This document shows, piece by piece, positions 10,085 to 19,180 of a DNA stretch of 64,000 nt. The position numbers were made by a program, and so were the translations under genes. The DNA is from Bariatricus massiliensis (GTDB lineage Bacteria > Bacillota > Clostridia > Lachnospirales > Lachnospiraceae), in the NCBI RefSeq assembly GCF_900086725.1, contig NZ_LT574835.1:210532-274531 (forward strand). Direction: 5' to 3'. Numbering within the stretch: position 1 is the stretch's first letter; every line of letters starts with the position of its first letter. A model generated the notes under the pieces. That model made no database searches. It saw nothing but the letters and a program-made list of their open reading frames with translations, and was not told the DNA's origin.

Positions 10085-11305
10085 ATGAACAACAATTTAT
10101 TGGTAGGACAATCAGGCGGCCCCACCGCTGTTATAAACGGAAGTCTTTACGGCGTCGTTTCCGAGGGACTGGATAACCCGGCCATCGGACAGGTTATCGG
10201 TATGGTAAATGGTATTGAAGGATTTTTGAATGGACGCATGATGGCTATGGAACCGCTGAGGGAAAATGGTGAATTAGAGTATATCCGCACGACTCCCGGC
10301 TCTTTTCTCGGCTCCTGCCGCTACAAATTACCAGAAGACCTAAGTGATCCCGTCTATCCAAAGTTATTCGAAATGTTTTCAGAAAATAAAATCGGATATT
10401 TTTTCTATATCGGTGGAAATGACTCTATGGACACCGTGAGCAAGCTATCCCGCTATGCCGCTTCCATCGGAAGTGACATTAAAATCATTGGGGTTCCCAA
10501 GACAATCGACAACGACCTTGTAGAGACGGACCATACGCCGGGATTTGCCAGTGCCGCTAAATATGTGGCCTCCACAGTACGTGAAATTGCCGTTGACGCT
10601 TCCGTATACGACAACAAACAGTCCGTAACTATTGTAGAAATTATGGGACGCCACGCCGGTTGGCTTACTGCTGCCAGTGTTCTGGCAAGGAAGTTCGAGG
10701 GGGATAACCCGGTTCTCATCTATCTTCCGGAAGTTGCCTTTGACACAGATGCGTTTATCAATAAAGTCAAAGAAAAACTGCAAAGCTGCAACAATCTGGT
10801 GGTATGCATCTCAGAAGGAATCAATGACGGGAAAGGCACATTTATCTGTGAACTTGCAAGTGATGTAGGCGTAGATAATTTCGGCCACAAGATGCTGACT
10901 GGTTCCGGTAAGTATCTGGAGAATCTAGTAAAAGAAAAACTAGGCATCAAAGTCCGCTCTGTCGAGCTTAATGTAAGTCAGCGCTGTTCTTCTTCCTGTC
11001 TTTCCGCCACAGACTTAGACGAAGCCGTAGGTTCAGGAAGATATGCAGTAAAAGCAGCGCTCGAAGGAGAAACAGGCAAAATGATCACCTTCATACGCAA
11101 ATCTTCCGCTCCTTACAAAGTGGAATTCGGAACCGCAGATGTTGCGCTAATCTGTAATATGGAAAAGCCCGTTCCACTTACATGGATTACAGAGGATGGC
11201 TCCGACATCGGTGAAGAATTCATCGCGTATGCCGCCCCTCTTCTCATGGGTAAAGTAGACGTTCCGCTGGAGAACGGTCTTCCCAGATTCGCATATAGAA
11301 AATAA
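10085..11305 (+). CDS. 6-phosphofructokinase, pyrophosphate-dependent type
   Basis: 406 residues of the PFK-A superfamily, phosphorylating fructose 6-phosphate to the 1,6-bisphosphate in glycolysis. GQSGGPTAVINGS opens the protein, GGNDSMDT is at 110-117 and PKTIDND at 138-144, followed by MGRHAGWL. In ATP enzymes the second motif is PGTIDND; Lys in place of Gly, and Asn/Asp rather than GDGS in the first, are the known marks of pyrophosphate use, so PPi is inferred as donor. An AGGAGGAGG site 8-16 bases upstream fixes the start at 10085; the out-of-frame ATG at 10078 is ignored. A close paralogue lies at 19181-20437. Confidence 0.93.
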   Translation: MNNNLLVGQSGGPTAVINGSLYGVVSEGLDNPAIGQVIGMVNGIEGFLNGRMMAMEPLRENGELEYIRTTPGSFLGSCRYKLPEDLSDPVYPKLFEMFSENKIGYFFYIGGNDSMDTVSKLSRYAASIGSDIKIIGVPKTIDNDLVETDHTPGFASAAKYVASTVREIAVDASVYDNKQSVTIVEIMGRHAGWLTAASVLARKFEGDNPVLIYLPEVAFDTDAFINKVKEKLQSCNNLVVCISEGINDGKGTFICELASDVGVDNFGHKMLTGSGKYLENLVKEKLGIKVRSVELNVSQRCSSSCLSATDLDEAVGSGRYAVKAALEGETGKMITFIRKSSAPYKVEFGTADVALICNMEKPVPLTWITEDGSDIGEEFIAYAAPLLMGKVDVPLENGLPRFAYRK

Positions 11306-11338
11306 TAAGCCTTCTGGCTATCTGCGCAGAATATTATG

Positions 11339-11373
11339 AGATGTGGACACTTTATGTGCTCCACATCTTTTTT
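11339..11373 (+). terminator. Terminator after the first phosphofructokinase
   Basis: A 9-bp stem (11339-11347 with 11360-11368) is followed by a T tract ending at 11373, 34 bases after the stop codon: a standard intrinsic terminator. Confidence 0.9.
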
Positions 11374-11374
11374 A

Positions 11375-11403
11375 TTGCTTTTGTAAACCTTATTAGATAT
11401 AAT
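11375..11403 (+). promoter_or_regulatory. Promoter of the PAS kinase/GntR pair
   Basis: A perfect TATAAT (11398-11403) sits 17 bases after a weak TTGCTT (11375-11380), about 100 bases ahead of the kinase start. Confidence 0.45.
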
Positions 11404-11506
11404 ATGAACAAGCTTAATTTTACCAAATGACAAAATTGCCGCTCCTATTCTTCATACGAATTTGCATGAAATCCGGGGCAGTCACTGCATAGAAGGAGAA
11501 ACAAAC

Positions 11507-13861
11507 ATGGAACATGATAATCTAGAAAAGAAGGCCGGCTATTTCAAATGGATGCTGGATGAATACGCCGGTAATGCTTATGTGTCCGACATAACAACTT
11601 ATGAGCTTCTATATCTCAACAAAACTTCTTGTGAGACCCTGTGTCTTCCGCCCAAAGAGGCGCTCGGAAAAAAATGTTATGAAATCATTCAAGGAAGGAC
11701 TTCACCCTGCCCCTATTGTACAAACAAACTCCTCACGGAAACAGAATTCTATGAATGGGAATTTTATAATAAAACATTGGACCGCACTTTTATGATTAAA
11801 AACCGTCTCATTGACTGGGACGGCCGCATGGCTCGTCTGGAATTGTCCCATGACAATTATAGCCCTGAATATAATCTGGCCAAAAAAGAACGGGAAAGAG
11901 ATGCCATCATCAGAACCATACCCGGAGGCTTTGCCCGTGTCGACGCCAGAGATATGCGTACCATTCTTTGGTATGGAGGCGGATTTCTAAATTTAATAGG
12001 TTATACTCCAAAACAATTCGAAGAAGAACTTCATTCCCAGTGCACCTATGTCCATCCTGAAGATTTAGACCGTGCAGTTGAAATCATGCAGAACGCAAAA
12101 GTTTCCGGCTCCGACACCTCATTTGAAACCCGTATCATCACACGCAGCGGCAATACTAAAATATTGACTATGACTTTCAGCTATGTCAGCAGCGAGGATA
12201 GCTGGGATGGTATTCCTTCTTTTTACAGTGTAGGTATCGATGTCACAAAAGAGCGGGAAGAGCAAGAACGGCAGCGGAAAGCTCTGGAGGAAGCTTATCA
12301 GGCAGCCCGTGTGGCAAGCTCCGCGAAAACGAATTTCCTCTCCTCTATGTCCCACGATATACGAACCCCTATGAATGCGATTATGGGGATGGCTGCCATA
12401 GCACAGGCCAACTTGAACTATCCCGAAAAAATACATGACTGCCTCAACAAAATCGGTACTTCCAGCCGGCACCTGCTCAGTCTGATCAACGAAGTACTTG
12501 ATATGTCCAAGATTGAGAGCGGTAAGCTCGAACTTACACTGGAGCAAATCAATCTTCCCACTTTAATTCAGAGCATCACAGATATGTGCCGCCCCTTACT
12601 GTCAGAAAAACAGCATGATTTTCAAATCAGTATCGGACAGGTGCGGCATGAGAATGTAATAGCCGACGAAGACCGCCTGCGCCAGATTTTAATGAACCTC
12701 CTTTCAAACGCAATAAAATATACGCCCGAAAAAGGAACAATTATTTTAAGAATTAATGAATTACCTTCTCAGACTCCCAAAAAGAGTCAATACGAGTTTA
12801 TCTGCATAGACAACGGTATCGGAATTTCCAGTGAATTCTTGCCCTCTGTCTTTGAACCATTTTCACGCGCAGAGGATCCTCGCATCAGTAAACTTCAAGG
12901 AACCGGTCTGGGAATGACTATAACGGAAAATATAGTACATATGATGAACGGGACTATCGAAGTCGAGAGTGAGCTTGGCAGCGGAAGCAAGTTTACAGTT
13001 TCCGTTCCTCTGGAATACTGCGCTGAGGAAGAGCTGAACAGTGATGAATTGACAGGGCTTCCTGTGCTTGTTGTAGATGATGATCAAATCACCTGTGAAA
13101 ATGCAACGGCTCTTCTCAATGAATTAGGGATGCGGGGGTACTGGGTTCTTTCAGGTGCAGAAGCCGTGAGCCGTATTTCCGACGCACATGTACAGCATGA
13201 TGATTTTTTCGCCGTTATCCTCGACTGGAAAATGCCGGAGATGGATGGACTTCAGACAGTCAGGGCTATACGGGGCAGGCTGGGGGATGATGTCCCTATC
13301 ATTATTATATCTGCCTACGACTATTCAGAAATTGAAGAAGAATTCCTTCAGGCAGGCGCAGATGCCTTTATCACCAAGCCTTTATTCAAATCACGTATGC
13401 TGCAAGTCCTGTTGCTATTCGTCACAGAAAATAGAAGTGACGCAACGGAATCAATTTCTATAGAGACTTGCTCCTCCGCCATCGAAAAGCGAGTCCTTCT
13501 CGCAGAAGATAACGATATCAATCGTGATATTGCAGTGGAGTTGCTGGAAATGCAGAATATCCGCGTAGACGCCGTGGAAAATGGCCAGAAGGCTGTAGAA
13601 ACATTTAAAGCTTCCTCACCCGGTGAGTACAGCGCGATCCTTATGGATATCCAAATGCCCGTTTTAAATGGCTACGACGCCACCTCAGCTATTCGTTCTT
13701 TAAACAGGGCCGATGCCCGGACAATCCCAATCTTCGCTCTGACGGCCGACGCTTTTACGGCCGATGTAGTAAAGGCCCGCAGTGTCGGAATGAACGAACA
13801 CATTGCAAAACCAATAGACATCAAACACTTGATGACCGTGCTCCAAAAATGGACAGAATAA
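11507..13861 (+). CDS. Cytosolic PAS hybrid histidine kinase with two receiver domains
   Basis: 784 residues from the ATG at 11507, chosen because AGAAGGAG stands 8 bases before it; the in-frame ATG at 11462 has none. Order: a PAS-like domain with a CPYC pair (68-71), a second PAS (about 130-250), HisKA with phospho-acceptor His283 in SMSHDIRTPMNAI, a HATPase domain with N box NLLSNAIKYTP and GTGLGMT, then two receiver domains (VVDDDQ...LDWKMPEMDG and LAEDNDIN...LMDIQMPVLNG), each with its phosphorylation Asp and a KP motif. No transmembrane segment is found, so it senses an internal signal. The CxxC pair could bind a metal or sense redox (inference). A GntR-type regulator gene follows after 13 bases, its likely partner. 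Confidence 0.9.
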   Translation: MEHDNLEKKAGYFKWMLDEYAGNAYVSDITTYELLYLNKTSCETLCLPPKEALGKKCYEIIQGRTSPCPYCTNKLLTETEFYEWEFYNKTLDRTFMIKNRLIDWDGRMARLELSHDNYSPEYNLAKKERERDAIIRTIPGGFARVDARDMRTILWYGGGFLNLIGYTPKQFEEELHSQCTYVHPEDLDRAVEIMQNAKVSGSDTSFETRIITRSGNTKILTMTFSYVSSEDSWDGIPSFYSVGIDVTKEREEQERQRKALEEAYQAARVASSAKTNFLSSMSHDIRTPMNAIMGMAAIAQANLNYPEKIHDCLNKIGTSSRHLLSLINEVLDMSKIESGKLELTLEQINLPTLIQSITDMCRPLLSEKQHDFQISIGQVRHENVIADEDRLRQILMNLLSNAIKYTPEKGTIILRINELPSQTPKKSQYEFICIDNGIGISSEFLPSVFEPFSRAEDPRISKLQGTGLGMTITENIVHMMNGTIEVESELGSGSKFTVSVPLEYCAEEELNSDELTGLPVLVVDDDQITCENATALLNELGMRGYWVLSGAEAVSRISDAHVQHDDFFAVILDWKMPEMDGLQTVRAIRGRLGDDVPIIIISAYDYSEIEEEFLQAGADAFITKPLFKSRMLQVLLLFVTENRSDATESISIETCSSAIEKRVLLAEDNDINRDIAVELLEMQNIRVDAVENGQKAVETFKASSPGEYSAILMDIQMPVLNGYDATSAIRSLNRADARTIPIFALTADAFTADVVKARSVGMNEHIAKPIDIKHLMTVLQKWTE

Positions 13862-13874
13862 AGGAGGATCGACA

Positions 13875-15329
13875 ATGTCTAACTTCAACAGTCAGGAACA
13901 GATGATTTACCGCAGCCTTGCCGGCCAGATACAGCTTGGTTTTTATCAAGACGGTGAACGATTCCCAACTATTCAGGAGATAGCCGACCGTTATGGAGTG
14001 TCATACTGCCCGGCGCAAAGAGCGCTCAAAGAACTGAAAAAAGACGGCCTTATAAAAGTTGCCAGAGGAAAAGAAACTGTCGTTCTCGACAAACCCTATG
14101 ACAATTATTTGGAGAGCGCCGTCTTCTATCAGAGGCGTCCTGCCTTAAAAGATTTGTTTTACTCTCTGCAGCTCATCTCATCATCTATCTCCTTTCAGGG
14201 ATTGTGCGCTGTCGAGGAAAAAGATATATCCAGGCTGCCCGGTATCGAACACTCCTGCCCCCCTTCCATGAAACGCTTGTACCAATTATTCAATATATCA
14301 CTCGATGCTCTTGGAAGCCGGACAGTCAAAAGTCTATACTATGATATAGGGGCTTTTGCAGAAAGCTCTTTTCAAGACATATTGTATGCTATATATGGCA
14401 AGGAAAAAGCCGGTGCTTATTTCAATCAATTATCAGAAACGTTTCTGAGAAGCCTGAAAGACTGTCATGCGCATCATTATATTGAGGGATTCAACCTGTT
14501 AAAAGGAATAGAGCAGAAATTTTTCGAGGATTTAGAACACTATTTCACCGACTGTCCGGCCGATTCTTCCGACCAAATATATCAGCCATTTACATGGGAG
14601 CCCTACAAGGGCCGCGCCCGATATTGCGATATTATTGCCATGGATCTACTGCGAAAGATCAATCAAGGAGTCTACCCTGTGAATACACTCCTTCCCAGAA
14701 AATCCGCCCTAGCCGATATGTACCATGTCTCTAAAATTACAATACGCCGGACAATAGAGCTTTTGGATAAGCTGGAAATTACTCAGACTTACAATGGTAT
14801 CGGAACTTCCGTAATCTGTAAAAGTGATTCTTCCATCCCTTATAGAATCAAAAGCCTGATGACCGATGACAGTTTCAAAATGTTTTTAGAAGCACTTCAG
14901 TTTCTTGTCATCACATGCGAGCCTGTCATGCAGTACACTTTTACATACTGTTCCCCCTCCTCGCTGGACACCATAGCCGCCGCCATCAGTACAGAAGAAC
15001 AATTGGCTGCCCCCACGCTGATTACCGGAGCCTGTCTTCAAGCTGTAGTACATCACTGTCCTTTAGCCGCTATTCGTGAAATATATGGTAAGATTACCTT
15101 GCTGCTACTTAACGGAAGCATCCTGCATTTCAATGACAGTATCCCTATGCAGCTCCCCGATTGGCCTGATATCCGCCGGCAGCTGTCCCAGAGCCTTGAC
15201 TCAAGAGAAAGCGGTAATTTCGCTGCCGCTTTCAAAAGATTATCTGGAGATTACTTTATACTTATGAAGAAGCATTTATTAAAACTAGATATTGCAGAGG
15301 TAGATAATATCTGTTGCCCTCGTTCATAG
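13875..15329 (+). CDS. GntR-like regulator with two winged-helix DNA-binding domains
   Basis: 484 residues. The N-terminus (about 10-72) is a GntR-type winged helix (RFPTIQEIADRYGVSYCPA, then LKKDGLIKV). A second one lies at about 248-315 (TLLPRKSALADMYHVSKITI, then LDKLEITQT). The region between and after them matches no ligand-binding domain I recognise. Duplicated HTH within one chain suggests an intramolecular pseudo-dimer or a repressor bridging two half-sites. AAAGGAGG precedes the start, 13 bases after the PAS kinase, so the two are co-transcribed. The partner operon is not identifiable from sequence. Confidence 0.8.
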   Translation: MSNFNSQEQMIYRSLAGQIQLGFYQDGERFPTIQEIADRYGVSYCPAQRALKELKKDGLIKVARGKETVVLDKPYDNYLESAVFYQRRPALKDLFYSLQLISSSISFQGLCAVEEKDISRLPGIEHSCPPSMKRLYQLFNISLDALGSRTVKSLYYDIGAFAESSFQDILYAIYGKEKAGAYFNQLSETFLRSLKDCHAHHYIEGFNLLKGIEQKFFEDLEHYFTDCPADSSDQIYQPFTWEPYKGRARYCDIIAMDLLRKINQGVYPVNTLLPRKSALADMYHVSKITIRRTIELLDKLEITQTYNGIGTSVICKSDSSIPYRIKSLMTDDSFKMFLEALQFLVITCEPVMQYTFTYCSPSSLDTIAAAISTEEQLAAPTLITGACLQAVVHHCPLAAIREIYGKITLLLLNGSILHFNDSIPMQLPDWPDIRRQLSQSLDSRESGNFAAAFKRLSGDYFILMKKHLLKLDIAEVDNICCPRS

Positions 15330-15480
15330 TTTGTTCATTTATCTTTAAAAATTCTTTCATTTGTTAAACATCTTTTCTTCACAACTATCTTCTATACTAA
15401 ACTTATCAAATGAAAAACAAGCAACAAACCTTAAGACAATAACTAGTAATTTACTATTGGAATAAACTTTTTCATAATAC

Positions 15481-15512
15481 ATGCCGGGAACTGGAGAACA
15501 GTTACCCGGCAT
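15481..15512. terminator. Hairpin between convergent genes
   Basis: An 8-bp outer stem (ATGCCGGG with CCCGGCAT) plus a 5-bp inner stem with one bulged A. T-rich flanks are modest on both sides; it probably ends both the GntR and the Ig-like gene transcripts. Confidence 0.65.
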
Positions 15513-15534
15513 CCTCCCTTTTCTGGGGTACTTT

Positions 15535-17313
15535 TTATTTTTTCCTCTGTCTCCAGCCTATCAAATATATCCCTGCCGCGATACTGCCAGACAACAGAAA
15601 AACACCAAAGCCAAGTACTGTCCCCTCTGTAGTTTTTTTCTTCTCAGAACGTTCAGCTTTTCCGTTGCCCTCCCTCTTCCCATAATCTCCGCTTGAAAAT
15701 ATTCGTTTCATCGTGCTTTTTTCTTTTACTACCTGAATCCGAATCTCCTTTTCCGCCATATTTCCTGCCCTGTCCACGGCAGATGTTATAATTTCATAGG
15801 GTTTCTCTTCGTCTAAATTATACCTGTACACATTACTCTTATCTGATACCAGCTGTTTCTTCCCGTTGATCCGTATTTCTACAATCTTGTCCTGCACGTT
15901 TTCCGTCCGTATTTGAATGTCCGCCTCTTTCTCGAACTCCTGACCTTCTCTTAGTTCTTTCCGTCCATTCTGCTCTTCATATTGAATCACTGGAGGTGTG
16001 TTGTCAATCATGAATTCTGCACTGCTGAAAGCCTCGTTGCCGGCCGCGTCTTTGGCGGCCAGCTTCAGTATATGCTTTCCTTCCCTCCGTATGCGCTGCC
16101 CCGGTGCATACAGCCTGCCGTCAAGCTCTAGGTGGTAAGTATATGTAGTAAAGTCTTCGACAATATCCGCCACATCGTAATTCCAGCAGAATTCTTTCAG
16201 CCACTTGCCTTGAAAAAGTTCCACTCCACGTATGATAGGATTTGTTTTATCCAGAATGACCTGTCTGTACAGCTCGGTCTTATTCCCCGCCTCATCCGAA
16301 GCCATAAATTTAAACCGGTAAATTCCATCCTGCTCTAACCGTGCTCCTGTCACGTACCCGCCGTTCGCTGCCTGCCACTGTGAAAGCCGCTCTTCATTTT
16401 TTACACCTTCTGGGTTCTCCTGCTCCATGACAACTTCCATGCTCCCGCATCGGTTTTCTTCCTGAACTGTAAACGTAAGTTCTAAGTTCCTGCCAGATAT
16501 TAAATAATTATCTGCACCGGAAATATCGAGTACCGGCGCTGTCATGTCGATATAGATAGCACGTTCCTCTTCCGTAATGTTGCCTGCCTGATCCTTGGCT
16601 CTCACCCAGATACGAATAGGCTTCCCTGCCGTGGATGCACTCTCCACCTTAAACCGGAGTTGTCCCCCACCATTCTCAAAGTATTTTTCTCCATACCCGC
16701 CATGCAGGCCTGCGATACCGCTCCCCTCATCCTCTGCCTTCACTTCTACTAATACCGCCTGACGGAACCAGCCCTCCCCTGCCGGTGACAAAAACTGTAT
16801 CTTCGGGGGTGTACTGTCTACCTGCCATACAAAATTTTTCTCCCATGTCTTTAATTCCTCTTCGGAAAACTCAGGCAGTTCTTCCTCCGGTTCCTCGTTA
16901 TCTGAGTCTTCCGGCTCTGTATCCGGCTTTTCCGGAATCTGTATCTTCTCCAGCCACACGGAAAGATGATAGGTACCGTCGCCCGCTGTTCCCTCCCAAA
17001 ATAGATTTTCATTTTCTGTATCGAGCTGGCCCTCTGCCACCTCTCCATCCGGGCAGATTATGCGGTATTTGGTAATCAATCCTTCATCTTGATGAGAAAG
17101 TTCAAAGCGAGGCATGCTTTTATAAAATCCATTCTCCCCGTCCGGCTCGTCATACAGCAGCCGGTACCCTTTGATTTCCGTATATTCCGGCTCTTCCCCG
17201 CCCTCGGCCGCTAGAGTCATGAGTACGCCCCACGTTCTTGTGTACACTTTCTGACAGCAGCAAAGTACCGCAAACGTCAGTACAATCATCGTTGCCCTTA
17301 TCTTCCGACACAT
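15535..17313 (-). CDS. Ig-like repeat membrane protein, N- and C-terminally anchored
   Basis: 592 residues: an N-terminal hydrophobic segment (about 8-22, MIVLTFAVLCCC), a Glu-rich linker (about 128-155), then at least four bacterial Ig-like units marked by D-x-T-x-P (STPPKI, MTAPVL, KTNPII, NTPPVI) and a C-terminal transmembrane helix (about 568-588) with a basic tail. The bulk therefore lies outside the membrane. No enzymatic motif is seen. Its first 16 bases overlap the 3' end of the kinase-like gene, so the two are translationally coupled and probably act together. It could be an extracellular sensor or a wall-binding scaffold; not recognised as a named family. Confidence 0.75.
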   Translation of the reverse strand: MCRKIRATMIVLTFAVLCCCQKVYTRTWGVLMTLAAEGGEEPEYTEIKGYRLLYDEPDGENGFYKSMPRFELSHQDEGLITKYRIICPDGEVAEGQLDTENENLFWEGTAGDGTYHLSVWLEKIQIPEKPDTEPEDSDNEEPEEELPEFSEEELKTWEKNFVWQVDSTPPKIQFLSPAGEGWFRQAVLVEVKAEDEGSGIAGLHGGYGEKYFENGGGQLRFKVESASTAGKPIRIWVRAKDQAGNITEEERAIYIDMTAPVLDISGADNYLISGRNLELTFTVQEENRCGSMEVVMEQENPEGVKNEERLSQWQAANGGYVTGARLEQDGIYRFKFMASDEAGNKTELYRQVILDKTNPIIRGVELFQGKWLKEFCWNYDVADIVEDFTTYTYHLELDGRLYAPGQRIRREGKHILKLAAKDAAGNEAFSSAEFMIDNTPPVIQYEEQNGRKELREGQEFEKEADIQIRTENVQDKIVEIRINGKKQLVSDKSNVYRYNLDEEKPYEIITSAVDRAGNMAEKEIRIQVVKEKSTMKRIFSSGDYGKREGNGKAERSEKKKTTEGTVLGFGVFLLSGSIAAGIYLIGWRQRKK

Positions 17314-18935
17314 ACATTTTCTCCTTCCACCGTAATCTCATACTCCTTCTGCAGTTTTTGAAACTCCACATTATCCTTGATATCCGGCAGCATACTCAAA
17401 GCATTCTTAACGTATTCGGCGCAGACCTCTCTATCAATTTCGTTATCCGCACAGCACTGCTTAAGGTAACGCACCCATGTCTGTTCTGACTGAGGCATCT
17501 TCTCCGTTCCTTCTTTCAGTATCTGCCACACGTTTTCTTTCTGTCCCGCCCTCTCATATAGCCCTTCCAGCTTTGCGTATATTTGCTCCAGCGCGGCAGG
17601 TTCCTCCTCCAACTCTTTCACTGTCTCGTATTCTTCAATTGCCCGTTCATCCTCACCTGCCGTTTCAAAAGCTCCGGCCAGATAAGTCCTGACCTCTAAT
17701 TCATGTTTTTTCCCTCTGTCCCTGCTTTTCCATGCATCACTTTCCAGTAGTTCCGCACAAGTATATATAGCCGCTTCTGCCGAAGATTTTGTATTCAGAA
17801 GCCCATATGCCCGAAGAAAGGGAATCTGATACAAGACCTGCTTTTGCTCCCACCATTCCTCAGCTTTTACTTTCTCTAATTCTTCGCTCCCCTTCTGAAG
17901 TGCCTGCTCCAATTCTCTTCCCGCATAGGTACCATTTTTCTCTCTCCCTATATAATGAATAATCTTTAAATAAATTTCTGCCAGCTCTGAGTACGCTGCA
18001 GCCTCTTCAAAGCAGGCAAGGCTCTGTTCCTCGTCCTCCAGCTCGGTCAAATAGAGTAGTCCCAGCTCAAGCTGCGTATGGATATGTTCATTTTCCTTGA
18101 CTTCCTTCTTCTGCCCGGAAGCGGTAACCTCTTCAATCTCCGATGTCCGGGCCGCCCCATTCTTGTCCCCGGCTCTGGCCGTGGACGCCTTATTTCCGCC
18201 TCTGGCTGATACAATGATAACTGCCACAATGATAAGGAACGCCGCTGCCCCGAGAATTCTCCTGCGGTTGTGCCCCTTCTCCGGTATCTTCACCTCTTTA
18301 TCACTCAGTTTTTTTAATTCCCGGTGAATCTCTTTCAAATCCTTAAGTTCTTTTTCCCGTTTATCCGTGCATTTGGATATTACCCGTCTGAGGCTTCTCT
18401 CCTCTTTTCTTGTGAATCCGGGCACTGTCACACATTTAGCCGCAAGAAATTGAATGGTCTTCCCTAAGCTGTACATATCATCATCAAACGTCATTTTCAG
18501 AGACAATACTCTCTCCGGCCGCATAAAGAAGGAACGCACACTTTTTTTCTGCATGAACCCTATTAATTCTTCATTTTCCTCGTCCTTTGTGTCAAGGAAA
18601 ACCGGCCCCTCCTCTGTCAGTACTATCGCGTAAGGGTTAAAATATCCAAAGCATTCACCATCCTTCCACTTATAAAACTGCACCGCCAGCGCGCCTATCT
18701 TCGCAAGCCATCCAAAAAATATAGTTTTATCCGTCTTGGGATGCACTTTTAGATATTGAGCCAGAGAAGTCCCCTCAACATAATCATGAATCATATGGCA
18801 ATACCCATTTTTATCCACAAAGCGCAGCACCGCATATTCACATCGTTGCTCCAATCTATCCCTCCTTATTTTTTTGTAAAATGAATGTAAATCTGGAATT
18901 TTAAAACGAGCCCCCGCCAACGGCGCAAGGTACAT
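17298..18935 (-). CDS. Kinase-like (pseudokinase) - TM - TPR protein
   Basis: 545 residues. Residues 1-205 align with the C-lobe of a Ser/Thr protein kinase: hinge-like MIHDYVEGTSLAQYL (48-62), FGYFNPYAIVL (96-106) where HGDLxPxNIL is expected, FLDTKD (114-118) where DFG is expected, and an intact DDMYSLGKTI (152-161). The glycine loop and the VAIK lysine strand are absent, because the protein starts right before the alpha-C/beta-4 region and a TAA lies in frame two codons upstream. It is therefore unlikely to be catalytic. A basic stretch and one TM helix (226-243) lead to an external Glu-rich helical part with TPR-like pairs. The architecture recalls EssB/YukC but no type VII secretion gene is present. 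No Shine-Dalgarno is obvious at this ATG. First gene of a two-gene operon. Confidence 0.75.
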   Translation of the reverse strand: MYLAPLAGARFKIPDLHSFYKKIRRDRLEQRCEYAVLRFVDKNGYCHMIHDYVEGTSLAQYLKVHPKTDKTIFFGWLAKIGALAVQFYKWKDGECFGYFNPYAIVLTEEGPVFLDTKDEENEELIGFMQKKSVRSFFMRPERVLSLKMTFDDDMYSLGKTIQFLAAKCVTVPGFTRKEERSLRRVISKCTDKREKELKDLKEIHRELKKLSDKEVKIPEKGHNRRRILGAAAFLIIVAVIIVSARGGNKASTARAGDKNGAARTSEIEEVTASGQKKEVKENEHIHTQLELGLLYLTELEDEEQSLACFEEAAAYSELAEIYLKIIHYIGREKNGTYAGRELEQALQKGSEELEKVKAEEWWEQKQVLYQIPFLRAYGLLNTKSSAEAAIYTCAELLESDAWKSRDRGKKHELEVRTYLAGAFETAGEDERAIEEYETVKELEEEPAALEQIYAKLEGLYERAGQKENVWQILKEGTEKMPQSEQTWVRYLKQCCADNEIDREVCAEYVKNALSMLPDIKDNVEFQKLQKEYEITVEGENVCVGR

Positions 18936-18989
18936 CTGATATTACTGAAACATTAGAATCCTGTCTTCCCAGACAGTGAATTGAATTAG

Positions 18990-19020
18990 AGTGATTCATA
19001 TCTTACCCGATTTTTTTAGA
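18990..19020 (-). promoter_or_regulatory. Possible promoter of the kinase-like operon
   Basis: Reading the minus strand, TTGTCA, a 17-base spacer and TAAGAT occur about 60-85 bases ahead of the kinase-like start. A short CTGTCT/AGACAG hairpin lies in the leader. The match is moderate and the hexamer positions are approximate. Confidence 0.4.
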
Positions 19021-19062
19021 AATGACAATAGGTTCTGTACAGAAATGTTACACAAAATTTTA

Positions 19063-19094
19063 TGCCCGGCAGGGGATGATTCTCCCGCCGGGCA
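19063..19094 (-). terminator. Terminator of the second phosphofructokinase
   Basis: An 8-bp G+C stem (TGCCCGGC 19063-19070 with GCCGGGCA 19087-19094), followed on the minus strand by a T-rich tract, about 90 bases after the PFK stop. Confidence 0.8.
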
Positions 19095-19180
19095 CACTGG
19101 AAACCAGCTTATTTACTGGACTTCTTTCATTGTGAAATTTGCTGTTCTCATTACTTTCAGAACATGTTGACCTTAAAAGC

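Noticed and set aside
18936..19062. Missing N-lobe of the kinase-like gene upstream
   Set aside because: An in-frame TAA is two codons upstream and the sequence looks like promoter and leader, not coding.
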